A stretch of 64,000 nt of DNA from Streptantibioticus ferralitis. Its GTDB lineage: Bacteria; Actinomycetota; Actinomycetes; Streptomycetales; Streptomycetaceae. The stretch's first letter is position 1. The number at the start of each line of letters is the position of its first letter. Below, one piece after another: positions 33,067 through 41,925 of the stretch. Position numbers and translations under genes: made by a program. The stretch covers positions 62,001 through 126,000 of the forward strand of contig NZ_JARHTQ010000016.1 in assembly GCF_029223525.1 (NCBI RefSeq). Direction: 5' to 3'. The notes beneath the pieces were generated by a model. The model did no database searches. It was not told where the DNA came from and was given only the letters and a program-made list of their open reading frames with translations.

Positions 33067-34368
33067 ATGGCTGACGAGAGGACCCGGGCCCGCGCGGACG
33101 GGTGGCACGGCGCAGGATGCCCCGCGAGTCTCTTCGCGCGGCGGTCGATCCTGCAGGGCACCGCCGCCGGTCTGGTCGCAGCGGCGGGCGAAAGCCTGCT
33201 CGGCGGCGATGCGGCCCTTGCCGAGGGGGCGAGCGGCGGTGACCGGACGACCGGGAGCCTGATTCCGTTCCACGGCTACCACCAGGCGGGCATCGCCACT
33301 CCGCCGCAGACGGTCGGGGCGTTCTCCGCCTTCGACGTGACCGCCTCCGACCGCCGAGAACTCACCGAGCTGCTCCGCACGTTGACCGAACGGGCCCGCT
33401 TTCTCACCGCGGGCGGAACCGGGCCGAAGGCGTCCCCCAACGAACCGCCGCCGGACAACGGCATCCTGGGACCGGGCACCGTACGGGACGACCTCACCAT
33501 CACCGTCGCGGTCGGTGCGACGCTCTTCGACGACCGGTACGGACTGCGCCCGCGCAAGCCCGTCCAGCTCAAGACCATGACGCCGTTCCTGCACGACGAT
33601 CTGGACCCCGCGCTGTCCCAGGGCGATCTGCTGCTGCAGGTGTGCTCCGGACACCGCGACACGACGGTGCACACGACGCTCGACATCCTCGCCCACACCA
33701 AGGGCGTGTTGAAGCCGCGCTGGCGCTTCCACTGCCAGCGCAATCCGCCGCGGCCCACCGGAATCCCCCGTGACTGGTTCGGTTTCAAGGACGGCATCAC
33801 CAACCCGGACGCCACGAACACCGCCCTGATGGACAAGGTGGTCTGGGTACAGCCGAACACCGCCGAGCCCGCCTGGACGGCGGGTGGTACCTACCAGGCG
33901 GTGCGCGTCGTCCACTTCTACCTCGACGCGTGGCAGAAGGTGCCGGTCGCCCAGCAGGAGCGGATCTTCGGCCGCCGCAAGATCAGCGGTGCTCCGCTGT
34001 ACGCCCTGTCCGACACCGCCCCGGACACGTTCGATCCCATCTACACCAACGACCCGCAGGGCCTGATCACCCCGCTGAACTGCCATGTCCGGCTGGCCAA
34101 TCCGCAGACCCCGCAGACCGCGTCGACCAGCGCCATCCTGCGGCGCAGCTACGACTACGAGCGCAGTCCCGATGTGGACGGCGACCTCGACCTGGGGCAC
34201 GTGTTCTGCTGCTTCCAGCGCGAGCTCGACACCTACATCGCGATGCAGACCCGGTTGGAGGGCGAGGCGCTGGTGCCGTACATCTCTCCACGGGGCGGAG
34301 GTTACTTCTTCGCCCTGCCGGGAGTGCGCGACGAGCGGGACTACTTCGCCCGCGGGCTGCTGACCTGA
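33067..34368 (+). CDS. Tat-exported DyP-type peroxidase
   Basis: The 433-residue heme peroxidase of the EfeB/DyP class has a twin-arginine signal (FARRSILQGTAAGLVAAAGE) without a lipobox. The DyP signature DWFGFKDGITNP near residues 237-248 carries the catalytic Asp (GxxDG). The proximal His lies in NCHVRLANP, and FFALPGVRDERDYFARGL ends the fold. A strong GGAGAGGGAG precedes ATG 33067. EfeB normally occurs with efeU/efeO iron-uptake genes; none is present here, so this is a stand-alone exported peroxidase, possibly acting on dyes, phenolics or heme. Confidence 0.9.
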   Translation: MADERTRARADGWHGAGCPASLFARRSILQGTAAGLVAAAGESLLGGDAALAEGASGGDRTTGSLIPFHGYHQAGIATPPQTVGAFSAFDVTASDRRELTELLRTLTERARFLTAGGTGPKASPNEPPPDNGILGPGTVRDDLTITVAVGATLFDDRYGLRPRKPVQLKTMTPFLHDDLDPALSQGDLLLQVCSGHRDTTVHTTLDILAHTKGVLKPRWRFHCQRNPPRPTGIPRDWFGFKDGITNPDATNTALMDKVVWVQPNTAEPAWTAGGTYQAVRVVHFYLDAWQKVPVAQQERIFGRRKISGAPLYALSDTAPDTFDPIYTNDPQGLITPLNCHVRLANPQTPQTASTSAILRRSYDYERSPDVDGDLDLGHVFCCFQRELDTYIAMQTRLEGEALVPYISPRGGGYFFALPGVRDERDYFARGLLT

Positions 34369-34438
34369 CCGCTGCCGCTGGGCCGGTCCGCGAGCGGCGG
34401 TCCGGGCCGCAGACCGACGTTCCGCGACAGGAGGCGAG

Positions 34439-35497
34439 ATGCGTTTCCCCCGGCGAACCAGAACTCACGCCGAAGGCGGCGAGCGGAAGAGGGCGCTTCG
34501 GCCGGTGCCGGCCGTCAGCGTCGGACTCGTGCTGGCCTCCGGCCTGCTCGTCGCGTGGCTCGTCCCGGCGTCACCCGCGGTGCGCCCCGCCGCCCCGCCC
34601 ACCGGCGCCGTCGGGGGCCGGGTGTACGTCACCAACCAACTGGACAACACCGTCTCCGTGATCGACGCCGGAACCCACAAGGTCGTCGCCACCGTCCCGG
34701 TCGGCAACGCCCCCGAAGGCATCGCGATCACCCCGGACGGCAGGCACGCCTACATCGCCGAGAACGGGTCGGCCAAGGTCTCCGTGCTGGACACCCGGAC
34801 CGACAAGGTCGTCGCCACCGTGCCGGTCGGGGACCAGCCCGTCGGCGTCCGCCTGAGCCCGGACGGCAGGACCCTGTACGTCGCCAACGGCGGTGCGAAC
34901 AGCGTCTCGGTGCTGGACACCCGGACCGACCGGGTCACCGCGTCGGTAGCGGTCGGCGTCTCTCCCGTGAGCGTGGCCGTCAGTCGCGACGGTGCGACGG
35001 CCTATGTCGCCAACGCCGGTTCGCGGAGCCTGTCGGTGATCGACACCCGCACGCATCGTGTCGTGCGCAGCCTGCCCGCCGACCGGTCCCCGGTGGGCGT
35101 CGCCGTCACCCCGGACGGCGGATCGGCCTACGTGGCCAACGAGGCGACGGCCCGCGTCTCGGTGCTGGGGACCGGAAGCGGCAGGATCGCGGCGACCGTG
35201 CCCGTCGCCGAGGGCCCCTTCGACGTACAACTGTCACCGGACGGCTCGAAGGCCTACGTCACCGGTCTCGGCCCGGGCACGGTGTCCGTGATCGACGCTC
35301 GCACCCGCCGCGTCTCGGCGACCGTCGCCGTCGGCCCGCCGGGCACCGACCCGTTCAACCTGGCGGTCACCGACGGCGCGGTCTACGTCACGGAACAGGG
35401 GGCGGGCACCCTTACGGTCATCGACCCCCACACCCTCAAGGTCACCGCGACCGTCCCGGTCGGCACCAGCCCCTTCGGGGTGGCGGTGGGCCCGTGA
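34439..35497 (+). CDS. Secreted YVTN beta-propeller protein
   Basis: After a basic N-terminus and one hydrophobic segment (AVSVGLVLASGLLVAWLVP), the 352-residue product consists of about seven 42-residue repeats. Each contains a core such as RVYVTNQLDNTVSVIDAGTHKVVATVPVG or AYVANEATARVSVLGTGSGRI. These make a closed beta-propeller outside the membrane. Propellers of this family usually bind proteins or surfaces. A good AGGAGGCGAG precedes the ATG. It follows the DyP gene by 70 bases and may be cotranscribed. Confidence 0.87.
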   Translation: MRFPRRTRTHAEGGERKRALRPVPAVSVGLVLASGLLVAWLVPASPAVRPAAPPTGAVGGRVYVTNQLDNTVSVIDAGTHKVVATVPVGNAPEGIAITPDGRHAYIAENGSAKVSVLDTRTDKVVATVPVGDQPVGVRLSPDGRTLYVANGGANSVSVLDTRTDRVTASVAVGVSPVSVAVSRDGATAYVANAGSRSLSVIDTRTHRVVRSLPADRSPVGVAVTPDGGSAYVANEATARVSVLGTGSGRIAATVPVAEGPFDVQLSPDGSKAYVTGLGPGTVSVIDARTRRVSATVAVGPPGTDPFNLAVTDGAVYVTEQGAGTLTVIDPHTLKVTATVPVGTSPFGVAVGP

Positions 35498-35665
35498 CGC
35501 CGGGGTCGTCCGCTTTCGGCGCGTCCCGCGCCGGACTCCGGCTCACCCCTGCTGGACGGGGACGACGACCAGGTCCGCGATGTCCCCCAGGAGGGCCGAT
35601 CGTAGGAGTATCACGGCCACCTTCCGGGGTCCCTTGCGACCGCTCGCGGGCCTAGCCTCGGTGTC

Positions 35666-36538
35666 ATGGACAGCGAGAACCTGCTCGGTCAGTTCCTGAG
35701 CGCCCGCCGTGCGCTCGTACGGCCCGAGGACCTGGGTGTGCCGGTCGGCGCCCGGCGCCGGGTGGCGGGCCTGCGCCGGGAGGAGGTCGCGATGCTGGCG
35801 GGAGTGAGCACCGACTACTACATACGGCTGGAGCAGGGCCGGGAGCGGCATCCTTCGGCGCAGGTGGTCGATGCGCTGGCGCGGGTGCTGGGGTTGGAGG
35901 AGGACGCGGCCGCCCATCTGCACCAGTTGGCGCGGCCGCTGCCGGGGCGGCGGCGGGCGGCCGCGCGGCGGGAGCGGGTCAGTCCCAACCTGCTGCGGAT
36001 GATGGAGGGCTGGCCGCGGACTCCGGCCGTGGTCCTGGGACGCTGCCTGACCATACTGGCCCACAACGCCCTGGGCGGAGCACTGTTCGACGGCCACACC
36101 CACAGCCGGGACCTGGTGCGGCTGGTCTTCCTCGACCCGGACGCGCGGGAGTTCTACCCCGACTGGGAGCGGGTGGCCGTCAACACCGTCGCCGGACTGC
36201 GGGCGGCGGCCGGGGCCGACCACGACGACCCGCAGCTGGTCGAAGTGGTCGGCGAACTGTCGCTGCGCAGCGAGGAGTTCCGCAGACTGTGGGCCCGGCA
36301 CGACATCCGCCAGAAGGCCCGCGAGACCAAGCGCTTCCGCCATCCCCTGGTCGGGGAACTGACCCTGGACTACGAGTCGCTGGCCGTGAACAGCGCTCCG
36401 GGTCAGCAACTGGTCGTCTACCAGGCCGAGTCGGGCAGCCCGTCCGAACACGCGCTTTCCCTGCTGGGCAGCCTCACCGCCACCGAGAGCGCCGAGGCCG
36501 TGCGGCCATCCCGGAACGCGGCCAGCACCGAACGGTGA
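35666..36538 (+). CDS. XRE-family regulator with MmyB-like ligand domain
   Basis: The N-terminal helix-turn-helix is GLRREEVAMLAGVSTDYYIRLEQGRERHPSAQVVDALARVL. The C-terminal MmyB-like domain of about 170 residues (MEGWPRTPAVVLGRCLTILAHNALGGALF, YPDWERVAVNTVAGLRAAAG, LVGELTLDYESLAV) is known to bind a fatty acid in related proteins. The length of 290 aa is standard. It lies 155 bases upstream of an SDR gene in the same direction, a common pairing in streptomycetes that suggests it controls that gene. Confidence 0.9.
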   Translation: MDSENLLGQFLSARRALVRPEDLGVPVGARRRVAGLRREEVAMLAGVSTDYYIRLEQGRERHPSAQVVDALARVLGLEEDAAAHLHQLARPLPGRRRAAARRERVSPNLLRMMEGWPRTPAVVLGRCLTILAHNALGGALFDGHTHSRDLVRLVFLDPDAREFYPDWERVAVNTVAGLRAAAGADHDDPQLVEVVGELSLRSEEFRRLWARHDIRQKARETKRFRHPLVGELTLDYESLAVNSAPGQQLVVYQAESGSPSEHALSLLGSLTATESAEAVRPSRNAASTER

Positions 36539-36693
36539 CCGCGGCCCGCCGCCGATCCGCCGGCGACCTCGTGCGCCCGCGCCTGTGGCGACCCCATGCG
36601 CCCGCGCGCCGCCCGGGTGCCCGCCGTCGGACGGCGCATCGCCATGGCCGACCCCACTGACAGCACCCGTACTTCGACGGAGGATCAGCCCAT

Positions 36694-37551
36694 ATGACTG
36701 TCAACACGCCCGTCTGGTTCATCACCGGTTGTTCCACCGGTCTGGGCCGGGCGCTCGCCACCGCGGTCCTCGAACGCGGCTGGCGTGCCGTGGTCACCGC
36801 ACGCGACCCGCGGAAGGTGGCCGACATCGTCGCCGAGCACGGGGACCGTGCACTGGCCCTGGCACTCGACGTCACCGACACCGTCCGGATCACCGAGGCG
36901 GTCAAGCAGGCGGAAGCCGCCTTCGGCCGCATCGACGTACTGGTCAACAACGCGGGCTACGGCTATCTCGCCGCCGTCGAGGAGGGCGAGGACGACGAGA
37001 TCCGTGCCCTGTTCGACGCCAACGTCTTCGGCCTGATCGACGTCACCCGGGCCGTGCTGCCCGGTATGCGCGCCCGCCGCAGCGGCCATGTCGTCAACAT
37101 CTCCTCCCTCGGCGGCCTGGCCGCCTTCGGCGCCACCGGCTACTACCACGCCACGAAGTTCGCCGTGGAAGGCGTCTCGGAATCACTGGCCGCCGAGGTG
37201 GCCCCGCTGGGCATCAAGGTGACGATCGTCGAACCCGGCGCGTTCCGCACCAACTGGGCCGGGCCCTCCATGCGCCAGTCCGCGATCCACATCGACGACT
37301 ACGCCCAGACCGCGGGTGCGCGGCGCACGGCCACCCTGGCCACCTTCGGCCACCAGCCCGGTGATCCGGTGCGGGGCAGCGAAGCGATCATCAGCGCAGT
37401 CCAGGCCGACGAGCCACCGCTGCGCCTGCTGCTGGGCAAGGTCGCACTGCAGGTCGCCGGGGCCAGGCTCGACACCCTCAGGACGACCTTCGACGCCTGG
37501 CGGGAGCTCACCTTGAGCGCCGACTATCCGGAAGACAGCCCGACCGGTTGA
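36694..37551 (+). CDS. SDR-family oxidoreductase (second)
   Basis: This 285-residue classical SDR has the cofactor motif TGCSTGLGRA near residues 11-20, an NNAGYG motif, and the active-site GYYHATKFAVEGVSESLA (YxxxK). The C-terminus is the extended type that includes FGHQPGDPVRGSEAIISAVQ. It is probably regulated by the XRE protein just upstream. It is only distantly similar to the SDR at 15191-16051. The substrate is unknown. Confidence 0.88.
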   Translation: MTVNTPVWFITGCSTGLGRALATAVLERGWRAVVTARDPRKVADIVAEHGDRALALALDVTDTVRITEAVKQAEAAFGRIDVLVNNAGYGYLAAVEEGEDDEIRALFDANVFGLIDVTRAVLPGMRARRSGHVVNISSLGGLAAFGATGYYHATKFAVEGVSESLAAEVAPLGIKVTIVEPGAFRTNWAGPSMRQSAIHIDDYAQTAGARRTATLATFGHQPGDPVRGSEAIISAVQADEPPLRLLLGKVALQVAGARLDTLRTTFDAWRELTLSADYPEDSPTG

Positions 37552-37571
37552 ACGACGCCGACGCCCACACC

Positions 37572-37607
37572 GGGAGTCTCCTGGCACAGGGGTGCCGGGA
37601 GACTCCC
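37572..37607 (+). terminator. Hairpin after the second SDR gene
   Basis: 15-bp arms GGGAGTCTCCTGGCA and TGCCGGGAGACTCCC, with one G-T pair, enclose a 6-base loop, 20 bases after the SDR stop. The following 37608-38104 is about 500 bases without a convincing gene and must hold the promoter of the S53 peptidase. Confidence 0.75.
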
Positions 37608-38104
37608 GTCGGCATGCACACCGTCCCGAACCGGCCGTCGTTCCGCATGTTCCATGCATCTTCCGCCCGCGCATCAACGTGCGCTAGCCTCCAGCTCATC
37701 GCACGGGGGGAGTAGCCCGGGGGCTGCACTCACTTGACTGAACGGACGGCGAAGGCCGCCGTCCCAGCCATGGTCCACCCATGTCTCCATCGCCCCGCAC
37801 GGGAGGAAACGGGTGGCCCGGCACTGGCTTCGCACGCGGCGCGGCCACACCGCCGTCACAGCGGACGGCCAGCCGTCGACACACTCCTTATCACCCGCGG
37901 TGGCGTAACCACCCGCAGTGGCGGATTCGGCCGGAGCGGCGCAAAGCCCTCCCGCCGCGGGCACGCCCTGCGCACCGCGCGCTCGTCTGCGCACATCGCC
38001 CAGCACCGAGCGGTACCACTGACTTCACGCATCCCCTGACGGCACCGCTTTGTCATGGGCGGGCCAGTCATGGCTGCGTCATCACCACACAGAAGGGCGG
38101 TTCC

Positions 38105-40108
38105 TTGCGTTCAAGGACCGAACACTCCAACACAGAGCCAGGCGACCGACGCAGACAGTGGGCGGGCTCCGGCGCGACCGCGCTGCTGGCCACCACGGCA
38201 CTCGTGTCCGGCGGGCTGCTCGCGGCCACTCCGTCCGTCGCATCCCCGGCACCGTCGGCACCCTCCGCGGGACACGTCCGGCACCTGTGCGCAGGGGCCG
38301 CCAAGCCCGGTCAGATGGCGTGCCTCGCCGAAGCCCGCACCGACATCGCCCAGCACCTGAGCATCGGCGTGAACACCACACCGTCCGGCTACGGCCCCGC
38401 GGACCTGCAGAGCGCCTACAACCTGCCGTCGTCCACGGCCGGTTCGGGCCAGACGGTGGCCATCGTGGACGCGCAGGACGACCCCAACGCCGAGTCGGAC
38501 CTGGCCACCTACCGCTCCCAGTACGGGCTCCCCGCCTGCACCACGGGAGGCGGCTGCTTCCGCAAGGTCGACCAGGCGGGCGGCACCAACTACCCGGCCG
38601 GAAACTCCGGTTGGGCCGGTGAGATCTCCCTCGACCTCGACATGGTCAGCGCGGCCTGTCCGCAGTGCCGCATCGTGCTCGTCGAGGCCAACAGCGCCAG
38701 CCTGTCCGACCTGGGCACGGCCGTGAACGAGGCGGTCAGCCTCGGCGCGAAGTACGTCTCCAACTCCTATGGCGGAGCGGAGGACCCGTCCGAGGCCAGC
38801 GCGGACAGCCAGTACTTCAACCACCCCGGCGTCGCCATCACCGTCAGCGCGGGGGACAGCGGCTACGGCGTCGAGTACCCGGCCGCCTCCCCGTACGTCA
38901 CCTCCGTCGGAGGCACCTCGCTCAGCCGGGCCGCCAACTCCCGTGGCTGGACCGAGTCGGTGTGGAGCACCAGCGGTACCGAGGGCACCGGCTCCGGCTG
39001 CTCCGCGTACGAGCCCAAGCCGTCCTGGCAGACGGACGCCGGCTGCTCCCGCCGTACCGTCGCGGACGTCTCGGCGGTCGCCGACCCGGCCACCGGGGTC
39101 GCGGTCTACGACTCCTACGGCGCCTCCGGCTGGAACGTCTACGGCGGCACCAGCGCCGCGTCGCCGATCATCGCGGCCACCTACGCCCTGGCGGGCGCCC
39201 CGGCCGCGAACAGCTACCCCTCCTCGTACCCGTACGGCCGCCCCTCGGCGCTGAACGACGTCACGACCGGCGCCAACGGCAGCTGCTCGCCGAGCTACCT
39301 GTGCACCGGGGGCACCGGCTACGACGGCCCGACCGGCCTCGGCACCCCGAACGGCACCGCCGCCTTCAGGGGCGGACCGACCACCGGCAACGCGCTGCAG
39401 CCGGGCCAGCGGCTGACCTCCGGGCACAGCCTGACCAGCGGCGGCATGACGCTGGCCATGCAGTCCGACGGCAACCTGGTGGCCTACCTCAAGACCGGCG
39501 GCAGCGGCACCGGCCCGGCGGTGTGGGCCACCAACACCGCGGGTAACTCCGGCGCGTACGCGTACATGCAGAGCGACGGGAACCTGGTCGTCTACCGGAG
39601 CACCGGCGGTGCGCTGTGGGCCAGCGGCACCTGGGGCAACCCCGGCGCCTGGGCCGATCTGCAGGACGACGGCAACCTGGTGGTCTACAAGAGCGGCGGC
39701 GGTCCCACCACCGGCGGCTCGCTGTGGGCCGACGGTACGTACGCGCGCTCGCAGACCATCGGCTCGGGCCAGCGGCTCCAGGCCGGATCGTGGACGCAGG
39801 CCCAGTACACCCGGCTGGTGGTGCAACTGGACGGCAACCTCGTGATGTACCGCAAGAGCGACGGCAAGGCCATCTGGTCCAGCGGCACTTCGGGCCACTC
39901 CGGCGCGTACGTGTACATGCAGAGCGACGGGAACCTGGTCGTGTACGGGAGCTCCGGGGGCGCGCTGTGGGCCACCGGCACCTGGGGCCACTCCGGCGCC
40001 TACGCCATCATGCAGAACGACGGGAACCTGGTGGTGTACAAGAGCGGCGGCGGTCCCTCCACGGGCGGCTCGCTGTGGGCCACCGGCACCTATCGCTACG
40101 TGCCCTGA
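38105..40108 (+). CDS. Secreted S53 (sedolisin) peptidase with mannose-type bulb-lectin repeats
   Basis: The 667-residue product starts at TTG 38105, with AGAAGGGCGG before it; the frame is open from 37781 but the upstream part is not protein-like. After a signal region (LLATTALVSGGLLAATPSVASP) comes the sedolisin domain, with catalytic Glu and Asp in GEISLDLDM near residues 174 and 178, the oxyanion Asp in SAGDSGYG, and Ser in YGGTSAASP near residue 349. Residues about 430-667 are two B-lectin domains with repeated MQSDGNLVVY-type mannose-binding motifs. No long activation pro-domain is seen. It probably digests proteins at low pH while tethered to glycans. Confidence 0.9.
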   Translation: MRSRTEHSNTEPGDRRRQWAGSGATALLATTALVSGGLLAATPSVASPAPSAPSAGHVRHLCAGAAKPGQMACLAEARTDIAQHLSIGVNTTPSGYGPADLQSAYNLPSSTAGSGQTVAIVDAQDDPNAESDLATYRSQYGLPACTTGGGCFRKVDQAGGTNYPAGNSGWAGEISLDLDMVSAACPQCRIVLVEANSASLSDLGTAVNEAVSLGAKYVSNSYGGAEDPSEASADSQYFNHPGVAITVSAGDSGYGVEYPAASPYVTSVGGTSLSRAANSRGWTESVWSTSGTEGTGSGCSAYEPKPSWQTDAGCSRRTVADVSAVADPATGVAVYDSYGASGWNVYGGTSAASPIIAATYALAGAPAANSYPSSYPYGRPSALNDVTTGANGSCSPSYLCTGGTGYDGPTGLGTPNGTAAFRGGPTTGNALQPGQRLTSGHSLTSGGMTLAMQSDGNLVAYLKTGGSGTGPAVWATNTAGNSGAYAYMQSDGNLVVYRSTGGALWASGTWGNPGAWADLQDDGNLVVYKSGGGPTTGGSLWADGTYARSQTIGSGQRLQAGSWTQAQYTRLVVQLDGNLVMYRKSDGKAIWSSGTSGHSGAYVYMQSDGNLVVYGSSGGALWATGTWGHSGAYAIMQNDGNLVVYKSGGGPSTGGSLWATGTYRYVP

Positions 40109-40126
40109 GCCCGGGTGAACACGCTG

Positions 40127-40160
40127 GCCCGGGTTGCGGACCTCGGTCCCTGACCCGGGC
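40127..40160. terminator. Bidirectional hairpin after the S53 peptidase
   Basis: GCCCGGGT pairs with ACCCGGGC and the inner GGACC with GGTCC, across a symmetric 3-base bulge, around a 2-base loop. It lies 18 bases after the peptidase stop in a convergent gap. Confidence 0.6.
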
Positions 40161-40268
40161 CTCGGTGCTTCGTGCGGGGTGGGAGCGGCGGATACCAGCG
40201 GATACCCGCGAAGGGAGGCCCATCCGCCGCGGACCGCGATGTGCATCTCGGGCCTGCCGCGGTTGAGT

Positions 40269-41333
40269 TCAGTGGGCCAGGGCGTTGACCGTGTGCCGGA
40301 AGAGCGCGGGTGCGGTGGCGCACAGCGGCACGATCAGCCGCCTGCCGATCGGCGGGGTGGTGGCGAGCACCAGGGCGCGGCTCAGCAGCCGGTACTGGCG
40401 GGTGATGCGCCGCCAGGCGCGTTCGTAGTGTGCTGGCTCGCGGGCGAGGATGGCCGCCACGGCGGCCTGCGCCTGGGCCAGGGCGAGGCTGATGCCCTCG
40501 CCGGTGAGCGCGTCCTCATATCCGGCCGCGTCGCCGACGAGCAGCACCCTGCCGTGCACCCGGCCGCGGGGAAGACAGCGCAGCGGCCCGGCACCGCGGA
40601 CCGGGCCGACGGGTTCGGCGGAGGCGAGGCGCGCTGCGAGCGCGGGGAAGCCGGACAGCAGACGGGTGTACGCATCGGTGGCGGGCGACGCGGCACCGCG
40701 TTGCGGGCGGTACAGCAGTGCCACCCCCACCAAGTCGGCATCCACCGGGGTGACATACGCCTCGGCGTGTGCCGCCCAGGTCACTTCGACCAGTTCGGAC
40801 CAGGCGCGGATCCGCCAGTGGCGGCGCAGGCCGAACCGGCGCGGTGTCCCGCTCGTCGTGGGGACGTTCAGCCGCCGTCGGACGCCGGAGTGCAGTCCGT
40901 CAGCGGCTACCAGCCACCGGGCGCGCACACCGGCGGCGGTCACCGAGTCGGCGTCCTGCGCTACGCGGTGGACCTTGGTGGATGACCAGTGCGCGCCCGC
41001 GTGGGTGGCCGCGGTGGCCAGGGCGGCGTGCAGCGCGGTGCGGCGTACGCCACGGCCCGGGCCGTGCGGGAACCGGGTCTCGGCGCGGTTCCCCACTCCG
41101 TCGAGGTAGGCGAAGCCGGTGAAGGCGACGCCTGGTGGATCGACTCCGAGGGCGTGCAGACGGGCCAGGCCACCGGGCATGAGTCCCTCTCCGCAGGCCT
41201 TGTCGATGGGCGTTCGCCGCGGATCGCAGACCACGACGTCAAGACCGGCCCGCGCGGCGTGGACGGCGGTGGCCAGCCCCGCGGGGCCGCCGCCCACGAC
41301 GAGCAGGTCGGTGTCGTATCCCGTGCCCGTCAC
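40269..41333 (-). CDS. FAD-dependent monooxygenase (SrsC-like)
   Basis: The 354-residue flavoprotein of the geranylgeranyl-reductase/PHBH group has the FAD-binding DLLVVGGGPAGLATAVHAARAG, the DG motif RWLVAADGLHSGVRRRL, and the late GD motif GRVLLVGDAAGYEDALTGEGISLALAQ. Its GTG start overlaps the stop of an isoprenylcysteine-methyltransferase-like gene (GTGA). This pair matches srsB-srsC of phenolic-lipid operons, where SrsC hydroxylates an alkylresorcinol or alkylpyrone. The polyketide synthase that should precede them is missing except for its tail. Specific function is inferred from context. Confidence 0.82.
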   Translation of the reverse strand: MTGTGYDTDLLVVGGGPAGLATAVHAARAGLDVVVCDPRRTPIDKACGEGLMPGGLARLHALGVDPPGVAFTGFAYLDGVGNRAETRFPHGPGRGVRRTALHAALATAATHAGAHWSSTKVHRVAQDADSVTAAGVRARWLVAADGLHSGVRRRLNVPTTSGTPRRFGLRRHWRIRAWSELVEVTWAAHAEAYVTPVDADLVGVALLYRPQRGAASPATDAYTRLLSGFPALAARLASAEPVGPVRGAGPLRCLPRGRVHGRVLLVGDAAGYEDALTGEGISLALAQAQAAVAAILAREPAHYERAWRRITRQYRLLSRALVLATTPPIGRRLIVPLCATAPALFRHTVNALAH

Positions 41334-41848
41334 GAGGCCAGCCCGAGGGCGGCGTTCTCAACGCGCAGGCGTACCGCGAGCACCGCGGCGTTGACGGCGG
41401 TGAAGCAGAGGGCGGTCACCCAAGCCGTGTGCACCAGCGGCAGGGCGACGCCTTCCAGGACGACCGCCACGTAGTTGGGGTGCCGTAGCCACCGGTAAGG
41501 GCCCTTGGCGACCAGGGGCAGCCCGGGGACGACGATCACCCGGGTGTTCCATCGCGGACCGAGCGCCCGGACACAGGACCACCGCAGGAGTTGGGCGGCG
41601 ACGGTGAACGCGAGCATGGGCCAGCCCAGTTCCGGCACGAACGGCCGCGCGGCCCACCACACTTCGAGCGGCATGCCGACCAGGAACGCCGTGTGCAGGG
41701 CGACCATCACCGGATAGTGGCCCGCACCGTGTTCGACCCCGCCACGGGCGAGGGACCAACGAGTGTGCCGGAACGCGATGACCAGCTCGACCGCCCGCTC
41801 CACGGCGACCGCGGCGACCAGGACGCCGAACCACGGAACACCGGCCAT
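41330..41848 (-). CDS. Isoprenylcysteine carboxyl methyltransferase-like membrane enzyme (SrsB-like)
   Basis: The protein of about 172 residues has several membrane helices (FGVLVAAVAVERAVELVIAF, YPVMVALHTAFLVGMPLEV, AWVTALCFTAVNAAVLAV). The conserved ICMT/PEMT core GPYRWLRHPNYVAVVLEGVALPLV binds SAM. In srs-type operons the homologue methylates a hydroxyl of alkylresorcinols. ATG 41848 lies 2 bases after the stop of a type III PKS remnant; GTG 41857 is an alternative start. It overlaps the monooxygenase gene. Confidence 0.82.
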   Translation of the reverse strand: MAGVPWFGVLVAAVAVERAVELVIAFRHTRWSLARGGVEHGAGHYPVMVALHTAFLVGMPLEVWWAARPFVPELGWPMLAFTVAAQLLRWSCVRALGPRWNTRVIVVPGLPLVAKGPYRWLRHPNYVAVVLEGVALPLVHTAWVTALCFTAVNAAVLAVRLRVENAALGLAS

Positions 41849-41850
41849 GG

Positions 41851-41925
41851 TCACCACCGCGGCGGAACCATCGCGGAGCGGAGCCCTGGCCCCATCGCCA
41901 TCAGCAGCCCCAGCCCGCCGAACGC
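41851..41925 (-). pseudogene. C-terminal remnant of a type III polyketide synthase
   Basis: Reading the minus strand into the stop at 41851-41853 gives GLGLLMAMGPG, then seven residues, then PPRW and stop. GxLxAxGPG followed by a short hydrophobic end is the invariant C-terminus of chalcone-synthase-like type III PKSs such as SrsA. Upstream of about 41925 the frame no longer resembles the family. The fragment sits exactly where srsA would precede srsB. I infer loss of most of the synthase gene, perhaps with its start end lost altogether. The boundary of the fragment is approximate. Confidence 0.6.

Noticed and set aside
37781-38104. Upstream extension of the S53 peptidase frame
   Set aside because: It lacks a ribosome site at its start and is not protein-like; the TTG at 38105 is followed directly by a signal peptide.
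38111-40246. Minus-strand frame of 711 codons opposite the S53 peptidase
   Set aside because: It is a shadow of the lectin repeats and catalytic domain; Val/Gly/Arg-rich and without motifs.
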